Below the pieces are notes generated by a model that saw nothing but the letters and a program-made list of their open reading frames with translations, had not been told where the DNA came from and ran no database searches. A stretch of 64,000 bases of DNA from Byssochlamys sp. IMV 00236 (lineage: Eukaryota > Ascomycota > Eurotiomycetes > Eurotiales > Thermoascaceae). The position numbers were made by a program, and so were the translations under genes. The DNA is taken from assembly GCA_001931875.2 (NCBI GenBank), contig MSJH02000803.1, positions 310,362 through 374,361 on the forward strand, given 5' to 3'. Positions 52,411 to 62,947 of this stretch are shown here, one piece after another (position 1 is the first letter of the stretch; each line of letters starts with the position of its first letter).

Positions 52411-53106
52411 AGTTCACTTCCCTTTTTGGACAAGGTGAATCAAGATGGCGAACTGGTCATTCGATTGGCAGATATAAATGTGGGCGTGTTTGGAAAGAGT
52501 ATGATGAGTATGATAGTATCCAAGTCTCGGTTACTTAAATAGGCTTAGTCTTGGTCGTGCACTAAAATGGGACGGTCGGTTGACCTACGTACACACCCCG
52601 AATTCCGTCTCCCAGGCGTCCTCCATAATCATATTAAGGAGACAGCATTAACCTGTTGTAGCTTTTGGGCCCCAATACTAATGATATCTTGTCACTAGTA
52701 GATCATTCAATTCACGGAATAATCAGATGTTTCTCTATTGTTATCAACTCCATCTTACAACCCTTGAGAAACTGTACGCTTGTGTCGATTCTTCACTATG
52801 GCTGCTCGCAATCCACCGATGGACACATTGCGCTCCTTGTCTGGGGAAATATGAATGCACGATCGTAGATTATCATTGGCGACTAGCAGTCCAATTTGCT
52901 GATCTACTTGAGCTGAATTTACACCCAGCAGACTTAGTGGTACAGGCGATGAGGTACACCCATCTCTGAACATAGTCGAAGGAGAAAGTCCAAGAAAGCA
53001 ATGAGAAACCATAAACGTAAACGGAACATAGCTACGACAGGGATTAAACAGCGCTGCTTCATCAGATAGTTACTGGCCTGTGCTGACCAATTCATCGTGC
53101 CCGCGT
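52411..53106. other. Intergenic region between the regulator and VPS68
   Basis: About 700 bp holding the leftward promoter of the Zn2Cys6 gene and the VPS68 3' UTR. Short frames of 60-90 codons show no motif. Confidence 0.4.
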
Positions 53107-53837
53107 TCACAGGGCAAGGTTGTAGGTGTAGTCATCCTCCATGTTCTGGGAGACCCATAGCACGACCGAGCTGTGCGAACAGTTAGCGATTGTCCAGGTT
53201 ACAATCGAGCGTAGAGAAACCGATTGAGCGCGTACCTTAACATAACGAGGCTGTTTGCGATCACGTTGGCAATTCCGAAGTACAAGGTCTGGAGCGGATA
53301 GTCTTTGATGAGGTACTTGAGAACCATAACCGTCTGAGAGTATATATATTAGCATACAACGTAAATCGCCTATTACCGTCGCCAAACACAGGGCGCAGAG
53401 AGCATGTACTCACTATACTGCCCGCCAGTCCTCCCGCAAGCAGAGCAAATCCCAGGAACAGCACGAAGCGGGCCTTCCACGCCACGCCGCTGCCACTATA
53501 GCTGAAGCTATCGGCGTTCAGTCTGGACTTTTCAATCGAGTTGATGACCAGCATTCCCAGCGCGGAACAAATGCCCGGAATCCAGTCGACAAACTTCACA
53601 TGCACCTTGGAGCCGTTGCGCGAGCTGTGAGAGAATGCGGCGGCATCGACCAGGAAGAAGAACCCAATGGAGAACTGTTTGTTTGATACATCGTCAGCAT
53701 CATGCGGGATAGCTGTCAGACTTGAAAGGGAAGCTTGCCAGTGCGCCGGATGTGTAGACACCAGCAGTGCGGACGCTGGAGTTATTGAGCCATTCCGGTT
53801 TCGAGAACCGGAAGAGGCGGCTGTTGGAGACGTCCAT
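53107..53837 (-). CDS. VPS68: Vps68 endosomal membrane protein (TMEM50/UPF0220 family)
   Basis: Four exons read leftward: 53837-53739, 53674-53414, 53333-53236, 53170-53107, giving 173 aa, close to the usual 180. The N-terminus MDVSNSRLFRFSKPEW is polar. Four hydrophobic spans follow: GALFSIGFFFLVDAAAF, VDWIPGICSALGMLVINSI, FVLFLGFALLAGGLAGSI, and FGIANVIANSLVMLSS leading to VVLWVSQNMEDDYTY at the C-terminus. Vps68 pairs with Vps55 in endosome-to-vacuole sorting. Intron 1 uses a GC donor (CTG/GCAAGC) with a CTGAC branch site and an ACAG acceptor; no GT donor nearby keeps the frame, and the joined GAL-FS sequence fits the family. A longer open frame upstream (to 54,061) is leader, not protein. 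Confidence 0.88.
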
Positions 53838-54824
53838 GTTGCAGAGACCTGCTCTGATGTGGTTTGTATGCGAATTTTCGGTTTTCCGGTCTTGTAAGAC
53901 TCAACTGTCGCGGGCGCTTGTCTGGGCGCGAAGCTAGAGTATTGCGATGGCTTGGAGCTGGTGATGTCGTCGGTCGGAGATGATACGGGAGGCGTCTGCG
54001 ACGCCGGCGCAAGTATGGGGAGCAGCACGTGCCTTGGTCTGCCATCGGCATTTACATGCAACTAGTATATCCACTTCACCATTGCTGAATACAGGAGTCT
54101 TAGGTTGATGGTAGAAGAGCTGTTTGCTCTGTGGTCATTTCCCATGGGTTCGAGTGAACCCGTTATTATGATTCGTGAACGACCCTCTTTGATCTATTGT
54201 CTATGAGGCGACTTAGAGATCTATTCATCTAAGAGATTCTAAGATGCGCTCAGCGCAGATTCTAATTCCTTTGGTATTCTTTTTTTCTCCGTTTTTTTGT
54301 CTGTCTCCAACTTTCCACTTCATAAGCAAGATGCATTCACTCTCTGTTCAGGCGTACCTTACTACTGTGTCTTCGAAACCTGCAATGCTGACAACATGTC
54401 TTGCATACTTCATTGTCGCCCCCAGGAAAGCTCTCCATGAATGCTTGCAACCTTCGAAGTTCAAGTATGCCGGTCAACTGTCTGTGATCGTGGCAGGGTA
54501 TCATTTCCCTGAATGCACTCTCTGCAGATCGTCCCTTCGCCGTTGACATGCGCCGGTGAACCGAAATATATAAAGACATAATCAGCCAACAAATAGTTTC
54601 GAAATGAAGGGAACTATGAAATAGATATCGACCCTCGGCCACGAGTGTGGATCTCAGGAGCAAGAAGACATATAAAATATGACGCCTTCTCGAATGGCCA
54701 TTATGTTCACAGTACGAGTTACAAGCTGGAGATTCAAAAGCCTCAACTGTATAGCCTACGGCGATAGATACCGTTACATTAGGCTTTGAAGAATCAGAGC
54801 TGAGATCGCCCTTCCATAGAAGCA
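53838..54824. other. VPS68 promoter region and upstream DNA
   Basis: The leftward VPS68 promoter should lie at 53,840-54,250. The open frames on both strands around 54,244-54,663 (about 100 codons each) show no motif and overlap each other; they look like chance. No other element was seen before the tRNA. Confidence 0.4.
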
Positions 54825-54909
54825 GCTTCCGTGGCGCAATGGTAGCGCGTAGGACTTCTATTAATGAGGTTCCATCCTAAGGTTGCGGGTTCGAGCCCCG
54901 CCGGAAGTG
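54825..54909 (+). tRNA. tRNA-Arg (UCU) with intron
   Basis: A cloverleaf can be drawn: acceptor GCTTCCG with CGGAAGT, D-arm GCGC/GCGC around AATGGTA, anticodon stem TAGGA/TCCTA, and T-arm GCGGG-TTCGAGC-CCCGC. The anticodon loop is CTTCTA plus A, interrupted by a 13-nt intron at the usual place one base after anticodon TCT. The A box (TGGCGCAATGG) and B box (GGTTCGAGCCC) are good. A T-run at about 54,915 can end RNA polymerase III transcription. Confidence 0.88.
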
Positions 54910-55001
54910 GCATTCTTTTTGCGTTTTTATTTTTTGCCCTCGGGGGAAGAAGCATTGGACGAATAAAAGAAGATCGTCTGATTTTACATTTTTTTTTTTT
55001 T

Positions 55002-55021
55002 NNNNNNNNNNNNNNNNNNNN
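55002..55021. other. Assembly gap (20 N)
   Basis: Twenty unknown bases directly after a T homopolymer. The true gap length is unknown, and the joined sides may not be as close as shown. Confidence 0.98.
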
Positions 55022-55260
55022 TAACCATGCGTGCAGTTGTCCAGAAACTGATATTACAGATCTCGCAAATGACTTCGATGCTATATAGTTAATGCCCAAG
55101 AACTCGGCCATGCCAGTGAATCCCACCGTACAAAATGCAAACCAAATGATATAAAACCACCAAATGCCCAGCGCCACATATGCAAAGTAGTTTTAGCCTC
55201 CATATCATAACGTCGTGTAGAAACTCTCTGCTGATGCTCCCATGCCCATGCAACGCCAAT
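55022..55260 (-). other. Possible gene fragment cut by the gap, hydrophobic frame
   Basis: On the minus strand next to the gap, 55,022-55,177 encodes a hydrophobic stretch (LGIWWFYIIWFAFCTVGF, then MAEFLGIN) resembling a membrane span, with no stop before the gap. Another minus frame overlaps it. Upstream it is closed by a stop. It could be the edge of a membrane-protein gene or just the 3' flank of the SLD7-like gene. I do not recognise it. Confidence 0.2.
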
Positions 55261-55264
55261 CAAG

Positions 55265-56766
55265 CTAGGCGTCCTCACAGAAAAGCCGTAAAAGACCGTC
55301 AATAGTATTTGTTGCTTTTTCCTTCTCCAAGATAGGCGGCAACGTTCCAGATTCTACAGTTGTAGGATCTCCTTCCCTGAGGTAACGTCTCAGAGCAAAG
55401 GTCGCAGCCTTGTAGGTGGCATGATACATGGATCTGAATTCGTCCTCATCGGAGCCACCAGCGGAATTCGTCGATGGGCCATTCTCGGGAGCAGGAGTAC
55501 GCGTGTCGCGCTCTTCTGCATTGAATGAATCTAGATCGGCCTGCGTCGCTGCATGGTTCTTGTTTGTCGACGATCGCGAGTTGCTCCGATGGTAACCATA
55601 GAGACGCATACAAGTGAGTATCGTCCTAGTCATGAGGGTTTTATTCTCAGAGATAATTGTAGCGACATCCTTCGGTCCTGATAGGGGATCACTGTTGCTT
55701 TGAGAAGATGGTACTTCTGACTTTTCGATTCGCAGACTGGAGGAGTCGTGGAAGGGATTAGGAGTATTTGCTCGGCTGATGGTATTCCTGCCGTGGCTCT
55801 TAGCCGTGCTAGGTCTCTGGCTCTCCAGACGATTATCAGCAGGTCTGGAGGCACGGAGGCTGCCGCCTAACGAAAGAGACCGTGCTCGCTGCGAAGATAT
55901 TCTCTCCAGCGCGTAGTTTCCAATCTCATCTGGTTCCTTCTTGATCTTGATAGGATTCAATGGAGGGATGGACTGAGAATTGGCGTGCGCCATCAACTGC
56001 GAGACAGCCTCTCCTCCTTTCTGCCGGACTCTCTTATGGTGCTGCGCAGCGACTTCAAATAGTGTGGCCACCCGTTTGCGCTTGGGACTCGGGGACCGTA
56101 GATCCGGGATGAACTCTGCAAAATGCCCATTGCTGCCTAGAGACCTGTTTTCAGGACTCGACGGTGGAGAAGGTAAAGCTTGAGCTTTGCTAATAAGACT
56201 GCCTGATAGCGGAGAGGCATATACCCTGAGCTCTCTCTTCACCAGACCACTACCATCCTCTTCTTCTTGCACATCGGGCGACGACGAGACTGGAGGAGTC
56301 GGCGGACGTCCAAGCGGAGCCCTGTTCGAAAGGATCCCATAAACCAGAATGTCAGAGATGGGATGTCCGACAGTGGTTCCTCGTCTGCTGCTCTGCACTT
56401 GGAGTAGGATACCAATAGGGCATTGTATCGATTGTCCCTTCTCAATGGCATCTTCCTCGAGCCAAATATTACTCAGGAGTTTGCTCTTCAACCACTGCGA
56501 ACTATCAACATTCGTCGCGTGCAATTCAAGGCTCGGTCCCGCTCGCGCGTACAGGGGTATCAAGGCTGGATTGACAAGAGAGCGGACCGAAAGTTTTGCA
56601 TCTTTAGGTATAATATCATAATAAGTGTCTGATATGGAACTGAGCAGCCGTATGCCTGTGAGTGCCTTACAGTCAGCAGGGAACAAATGACTGTCCGAAG
56701 GGCTGTAAACTCGCCTTTCAACGAAGATTCAGCATTGCATGCAATGTCTCCCGACCACACCTCCAT
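55265..56766 (-). CDS. Sld7-like DNA replication initiation factor
   Basis: The main exon runs from about 56,639 to 55,265. The first exon begins with ATG at 56,766 (MEVWSGDIACNAESSLKG). The best in-phase join found is 56,711 (GGC GA/GTTTAC) to 56,639 (GCTCAG/TTCC), giving about 476 aa, but the donor is weak and this boundary is uncertain. The N-terminal domain has KLSVRSLVNPALIPLYARAG. The middle is a long Ser/Pro/Arg-rich linker with SPSPKRKRVATLFEVAAQHH, likely nuclear. The C-terminus matches the Sld7 C-terminal domain as I know it: FRSMYHATYKAATFALRRY and DGLLRLFCEDA. Yeast Sld7 binds Sld3 and helps load Cdc45 at origins. The symbol is left blank because the family is short and divergent. 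Confidence 0.72.
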
Positions 56767-57279
56767 TTTTCAGTAAACGGTCATTCCCAGTCTCACATAT
56801 TAGTACACCGGTGTTTGTGGCGTAGAATTTACGTAGACTCGTTTGCAAAGACTTCTGTCTGAATCACTGACCTTGAATGATGATGCGCGTGTTCCTAGAA
56901 CGCGTGATCACGTGATGGAGATACACCCCGCGACAATATTATTGTATGGAGTAGTGGGCCAATCATGTATCTCGAATCTTAAATCGGATTCCCATTGTAA
57001 GTGTTAATGTGTCGAAGTGATTCGAGTACTGATGCCCATTTTACTATGTGTCCTATCTGAGTTGGGGCATATATGTCAACGTTGTCTTGAGCCAGCGAAC
57101 GTTCCTTAGTTACACGGATATACATACATAAAGTGAAACCCGATCATTGATCTCTTCGGCACGATATCTTAAGACTCATATTTTCGATCGTCTAGATTTC
57201 TAGATATATAGCCGGGACTAGTGACTCGAGTAGTCGACGCTATCATATACAGTCATATCGCCGACAAGTCTTCATGACT
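56767..57279. other. SLD7 promoter / esterase 3' region
   Basis: About 500 bp. It contains CGTGATCACGTGATGG near 56,899, a CACGTG-like E-box with a flanking GATCAC. No coding frame was seen. Confidence 0.4.
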
Positions 57280-58496
57280 TCATGACTTTCCATCGCGCAA
57301 ATGCTCTTCCATCCAGTCAGAAAAGATCTTTCCGGAAAGAGGTTCCATATTGAGATGTAGTAAGTCATTAATGAGCACCTGTTCGTGACACTCCCCAGGC
57401 AATTCATACACCGTTGTTCGCGGATGGGCAGCCTAGTATATATAAGCATTGAATCCGAGAGAGACCTGGGAGAAATGCTGCAATCTCACCTTCAGTATGC
57501 TAGAGAACTCAGCCACGTCGTCGTGCATTACCTCGTCTCCTCCATATAGTATAAGTATATCACCGACCTTGAGATCGCTCCACCACTGTCTTGGTGCAGA
57601 CAAAGGAGTGTTCCAAGGGTCAACTTTTGCACCACTCAAAACGTTTTGCCCCCAGTAGGCGAGCGCAGAAGGACAAATAATATCCTTGTCCTTGTTGGTT
57701 TCCATGGACCGAGCGGAAACATCGAAAGTGACCCATGGAGAGGTCAGTATTGCTTGATATAGCTGGCCAGGAATCTCGAGAGAAGGTGCTAAAGGACTAG
57801 GATGGCTAATGTGTAGCAGGAGACCCAGCATCAAGTGACAACCGGCTGAGTTTCCGACGAGGCTTATATTTGAAGGCATTTTATTTGCTTCATTAATGAG
57901 GTAATTAAGCATACTAACTGCCTGTCGCAGTTGTCGAGGATAGTGGTTCTTTGTTTCAGAGGCCAGATCTAGAGAGTATCCTGTTAACTCAAAGCAGATG
58001 AATTCCTTAGTTGGAGTTTAGCATACCATACGATAGGACCAAGATAGAGACATCGCGGTAACGAGACACATTGTCGTAGAGAAATGATATATGTTGACTT
58101 AGCGCTGGAGCGGCATAGCCGCCTCCATGAAAGTAGGCTATCACTCTTGGAGCGTCAGGGGATCCGATCCAGTGGACCTTTGTTCCATCGGGAAGTTGGA
58201 CGTCCTTTTGGGAAAGACCACGCTTCCTGGAAAATCTCCTACAGGTAGATTCGGTGGATGGAAGGGCATTTTGCTTCTCGACTGCGGAAAGCGCTGTTTG
58301 AAACACTCGCATTCCCTCGTATCTAACGTATCTGGAGCATGTTTGGCCCTTGGGGAGCCGAAAAGGTGCCGCAATTGATCTCAAGATAATTATACACACT
58401 ATGTACGCTTTGCGTGAGAAAGACAGCCCCTTCTAAATCCCAGAGAGAGGATGGTACGTACATGATCTCGCTACTTTCCCGATTAGATGCAGCCAT
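57280..58496 (-). CDS. Alpha/beta-hydrolase, steryl acetyl hydrolase (Say1)-like
   Basis: Secure exons read leftward: from about 58,400 to 58,027, 57980-57490, 57432-57280. The 5' exon is uncertain. An ATG at 58,496 (MAASNRE) fits with a GTAGCG donor and an AAAG acceptor near 58,418, but other joins are possible. The core has the hormone-sensitive-lipase type oxyanion motif YFHGGGYAAP, the nucleophile elbow VGNSAGCHL (Ser), the acid in LILYGGDEVMHDD (Asp) and the catalytic His in LPGECHEQVL, so the triad is complete. The N-terminal hydrophobic part (VCIIILRSIAAPF) may be a membrane anchor. Fungal relatives deacetylate sterols or other esters at the ER. The gene is divergent from the acyltransferase at 59,596. 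Confidence 0.78.
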
Positions 58497-59595
58497 TGGC
58501 AGAGGGTGAGTGAGGGAGGCGACCCATCTTTCTCCTGTTGTGAAACGCCCGTAGACATGGATGGCGACGATAAGTGCCTAACACTCAATAAGGAAGTCTC
58601 CAATTTCGCGCTCTGACTTGCACGGTTCCTCAGGATGTTTTATCTTACTTGCTCAAGAGATCAAATGGTCCAAGGCGTGCAGGCGGTGTGCACGGTTAAC
58701 CAGATCGGGAAGCGTTCGAGGCTGCTATCTACGAAAAGAGCAGCTTCACTGAAGTTTTCGAACTTCAATAGTATCAAATCTCGTATTCGGGAATTCTCTA
58801 CTCCGTATGGTGCCAACCCTTCATGCATGAGATAAAACTAGCCTCTGTGCCTATGATCTTCAGACCAATTCCTCTGCATCAGTGGCCAGAAAATGCCGGA
58901 GTGCTGCGGCACGAACACTTGCGTGGATCATCGCCCTGGAGTATTATCCCCTTCGAGACAAAGATTGCCGAGCCCCAGTAAACAAGAAAACAGGATAATA
59001 TCCAAGCAGATGCCCAAACATGGCAGTGTATACACACCCTGGCCTCAACGTGCGAGTTCGGATTCCGATCCCTGGAGCCCGCGGAGGCCGGGGTTGCCAG
59101 TAAGTATCCACTGATTCCACTCTTGTATCACTTATCGATCGAGTTAGTATTCAGTATTCCAGAACAATGCCGCGTAGACTATACTCTAGGCCTGCCGTTC
59201 TTTCTCCACAACTTTCCTCTCGACCGGCGTTGTGTCATGGATCTGTTGCAGGTAATCTCGGCCCCTGGCCCTCAGCAGAGCAACACAAACCGCCACATGG
59301 CGCGCATAGTAGCTGCGCGCCAGAAAGAAATGAGCATTGTCTCGTTAGTACGATCTGTACCAAGGTTCGTGCGATCCAAACGTAATTAGGGAAAGCCAAA
59401 GATTCTTGAAGTTGCATTGCGTGAGTGAATTGACCCATCCAGAGGACCCCGGGTGCGCCCCCAAGTTGAACCTCAGCTCGATCACTTACAACTCTTCCGG
59501 TAGACAGGCATATAAATCAGAGACATTCCCTGCTCGACTTCCTCTCCATTCAGTTGTTCATCTCAGACATCCCAGAAAGAACAAAACTACTCGAA
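58497..59595. promoter_or_regulatory. Divergent promoter between esterase and acyltransferase
   Basis: About 1.1 kb between divergent start codons. The leader of the acyltransferase is visible (GTATATAAATC-like TATA motif: CATATAAATC at about 59,508, then a CT-rich leader). The open frames inside (60-90 codons) have no family resemblance. Confidence 0.45.
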
Positions 59596-61389
59596 ATGGG
59601 TTCACACATGCTTGAACTACCTCCTCTGGTGCCAGAGCAGCTGGCATGGCATGCATCAGAAACAGATCCCACCATCTGGCAACGTCAGGCCATTGGAGCA
59701 GAGTGCGTCGTTGGAATGGAAATACCCAACAAGATGGGAGCGAATGACCTTTACCTTCTGTCTCGATTTCAACTACACCACCCCGAGGTGACGCTCAAGT
59801 CGTTGAAGGAGAAGCTGCAGGCCTCCTTGCTCAGACTTCGTTTCGAGCATCCCGAAATTGCAGCTACAGTGACCTGGAAAGATGGAAATACCTGGATCCA
59901 GTATCGATCTCCCAAAGATGCAGCAGATGCGCTGAAGTGGGCTGAGCAACGTATCCGTGTGGAAGCTAGCAGCCGTACTGCGCTCGACATTAGAACGGCT
60001 CTGGAGGAACAACGGGAGGTTGGAAGTGGACCAGCAGAAGCAGTTACAATCTATGTGGCAGCTCCTGTCGCTGATGAAACCACGAGTCTGGGAGATACGG
60101 CCATCGAGTTGGTTCTTTACGCCAACCATGTGTTTCTCGATGGCATCAGCGTCCGAGTTCTCCTGGGTGATATCTTTCGTACTCTAGCATCTGAGCTCTC
60201 GACTACGGAGCCAGGTAAACTCCCATGGGGAGAAGAGAGGAACAATCTGGACGCCCCTCTTCTTTCCCTGCTGGACCCCAGCCAGGAGATCGCAGGCCCT
60301 AAATTCGAGGCTACCCGCATGGGGCTTATGGGAAATATCCCCCGTATGAGCGTAAGTTCTACTGCCATGAAGGAACGAGTGAACAGTAACTAACGCAACC
60401 ATACCTATTCTAGGGATCCTGGGGTCTAAAAACACGGTCTGAAAATGTCGGACTGCCCCGATCTATATTCCACACATTCACAGTCGAAGAGACCGCGAAA
60501 CTGCTCCGTGCTGTCAAAGAACGTCTCGGGCCTAAATACACAGTTACCCATCTCGGCCACGCTGCCGTGTTTCTTGCTCTATTGAAGACCAATCCACCCC
60601 CGGCTGATGCCCCTGAGACATTCTGTGCAACAGCTATGCCCGTGAACAGCCGCCGTTTCCTGCGGGAGGACTATGCCAAAGCCACAAAGACATACTATCC
60701 CGTATGCCAGTCCTCAGCATTGCTACTATTCGAGGACATCCGGTCCTATGCACCTCGTGACTGCGACAAGGAACAGCTGCGGGAGAAAATCAGCCGTGCC
60801 GCGAAACATACCAAGGAGAGCTATGATTTCTGGATGAATCAGCCGTCTTTGCTTCCTGCCTCAATATCGTTCATGTCTCTCATCTCCACGGCTCTGGCTA
60901 AGTAAGTCTCTCGAACCCTCTATCTGGACAGGATTCAGTGACCATTATCAACAAGCTGACCTCGATATCCTCTCTCTCCAGTAACCAACAAGTTCCCGCA
61001 TCAACTCCCGTAAGTGCCACATCCTCCATCGAAGCCTGCCTATCAAACACCAAATCCCAAACTAACGAAACCAGATGTTCACCAGCGACGGTATCAACGA
61101 ACGCTTCATCCCCCGCGAAGTTCCAAACCCAATTACTCAAGAGAAAGCAATCACAGTGCAGAATGTCCGATTCTTACTCAATCAATACATGCCATTCATG
61201 TATGTCTTTCCCCCAACCACAAAAAGTCACCAGCCCCTAACAAGGGAAATATCCAGGTCCCTCCGTCTCGACAGCTTTCGCGACCGCTGCGAAGTCTCCC
61301 TTAGCTATAATGAGACTACATATAGCAACGAAGATGCGGAGTCATTCCTCTCAGAAACGGTAAACCTGATGCTGGCGTTTGCGGAGTAA
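59596..61389 (+). CDS. Acyltransferase, Tri3/Atf2-like (HxxxDG) superfamily
   Basis: Four exons, 59596-60351, 60414-60901, 60982-61009 and 61075-61389, encode 528 aa. The active-site motif is NHVFLDG (H-x-x-x-D-G) at about residue 177. The N-terminal ELPPLVPEQLAWH and LYLLSRFQLHHPEV, and the C-terminal MPFMYVF and LSYNETTY, resemble fungal O-acetyltransferases such as trichothecene 15-O-acetyltransferase (Tri3) and alcohol acetyltransferases. Such enzymes move an acyl group from CoA to an alcohol; the acceptor cannot be told from sequence. The 28-nt third exon is fixed by phase (AA/T, then CCC before GTAAGT). It starts 1.1 kb from a divergent esterase, suggesting paired function. No polyketide or terpene synthase is in view. 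Confidence 0.82.
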
Positions 61390-62947
61390 ACAACAAAAAG
61401 AAAAAGGAAAAGAAAATACGGAATATACCCCCTTAATTAGCTACTCTTGCATTTGTAGCTCTTATGCATACGAACTTTTTTTCGGAAATGGAATGGAGAG
61501 TTTTCCCTGTGTGTATTTGATTCCTGAAAATTGCAATGCTAGGATTATATCGAATGCCATGGACATGTGATCATGATCAAGATGCCCGGTCCTTATCCGT
61601 GAGAAATAAAATCAAGTATCCATGCTAGGTAGGTAAATGATGGCATCTATAAAGCTCTATCTGGCAGACTACGCAGGAATAACGACCTTATCCTAGTTAA
61701 TCTTACTCTCGATGAGGGAAGGAAACCCCGGAATGAACGTAATAGATTATACGTGCCTTGTCTTATATACAACACGCCTGACCGGATAATATATGCCGTA
61801 GCATCGGAACAGTCGCTCTCCGGAAGGAAATACACGCACTTGAAGCTATTTACACTTGTACCCGGTTTGCGCAAACAAAAGTGACTATGTACATACATGG
61901 TACGCAAACGGGATATGCACGCCATCCCCTTTTCTTCCTGTTGATTCTCCACAAATTAGGTCTTCTGGATTAAGGAGAATATGTGTAGCCTGTGCTCCAG
62001 GGTGAGGAGTGGCGTAGAAGGAGAGAACAAAAATTTGCAGGAAATAACCTCCCGTCAAAAAAAGGTCTATTAGTTATGCTGTTTCGTTTAGATAAGCCTC
62101 CGCCCCTGATGCAGATGATGTTGATGCCAGGAAGATGCAGTGTGCATCCATTCCCCGGGAATTTTGCTGTGGACGCGTTCCAGGATTGAGAAGAAACAAA
62201 TGAGCAAAGAGATGCGGAGTCGCCGGACATATGCAAGATGTAAACGAGACAGAAGCAGTGAAGTCGGGTATTACTCGAAACCCATTGTGGATATCCCCGC
62301 TCGAAGCCGTAATTAGCCGCCCTTGGACAGATAGAAAACCCACGTGCGCCGAAAGAGAAACATAAACTCCGATGACTGTGTGGGAAGGAGTCCCGGTATT
62401 AGAAAAAGAAAATGAAACGCCGTCAGGGGCGACTCAAGGAAAAAAGTAGGACTCTTGAGACGGTCAAGCCATCGTGACAAGGAGGACAATCGCTGTTCTC
62501 CAGAAACACAAAGAGACAAGAAATATGTATACGGTAGGCCATACACAAGAAAACAAAGCGAATGGGCACCGAGACTGAATGGTGAGTCTCTGATGAGAAC
62601 CGAATGATAGAAGAAAACGTAGGTCGGCGGCTGGCAGACTCCAAAAGGAGATTGCTGTAAGAGTCTTGTAATCATAACGTGCCACTCATCAGCACGGTCA
62701 GGACGCCGGCAATCCTGAAGCTTCGATATGATCAACAATCCGTCTAGCGGATTCCTAATACGCGCCTCCTCCTGATCCTTATCCAAAGAGACAATGCTCT
62801 CATTTCCTGGTCGTTAATTCATTGTCATATCATGACTCGATTGCTTGTTCAAGGACCTAACCGGTACACGGTACCGAACGCTAACACTCCTGCATAGCCG
62901 GCTTTCATACCGTAAAGTCCCGGGCTCTATAGATGCGGCTGCGAGGA
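61390..62947. other. Intergenic region
   Basis: About 1.56 kb between two convergent genes, so mainly 3' UTR space. A 157-codon minus frame at 62,313-62,786 is rich in Phe, Leu and Ser with no motif, and is judged chance. No repeat or RNA gene was seen. Confidence 0.4.

Noticed and set aside
53739..54061. Longer N-terminus for VPS68 from the 266-codon frame
   Set aside because: Reading through skips the intron and adds unrelated Ser/Pro-rich residues. The ATG at 53,837 gives the family's length and N-terminus.
57280..61389. Secondary-metabolite cluster including the acyltransferase and esterase
   Set aside because: No synthase, oxidase or cluster regulator is adjacent; SLD7 and tRNA flank it on one side and an unrelated protein on the other.
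62313..62786. 157-codon minus frame
   Set aside because: Low-complexity Phe/Leu/Ser composition, overlapping frames of equal length, no motif.
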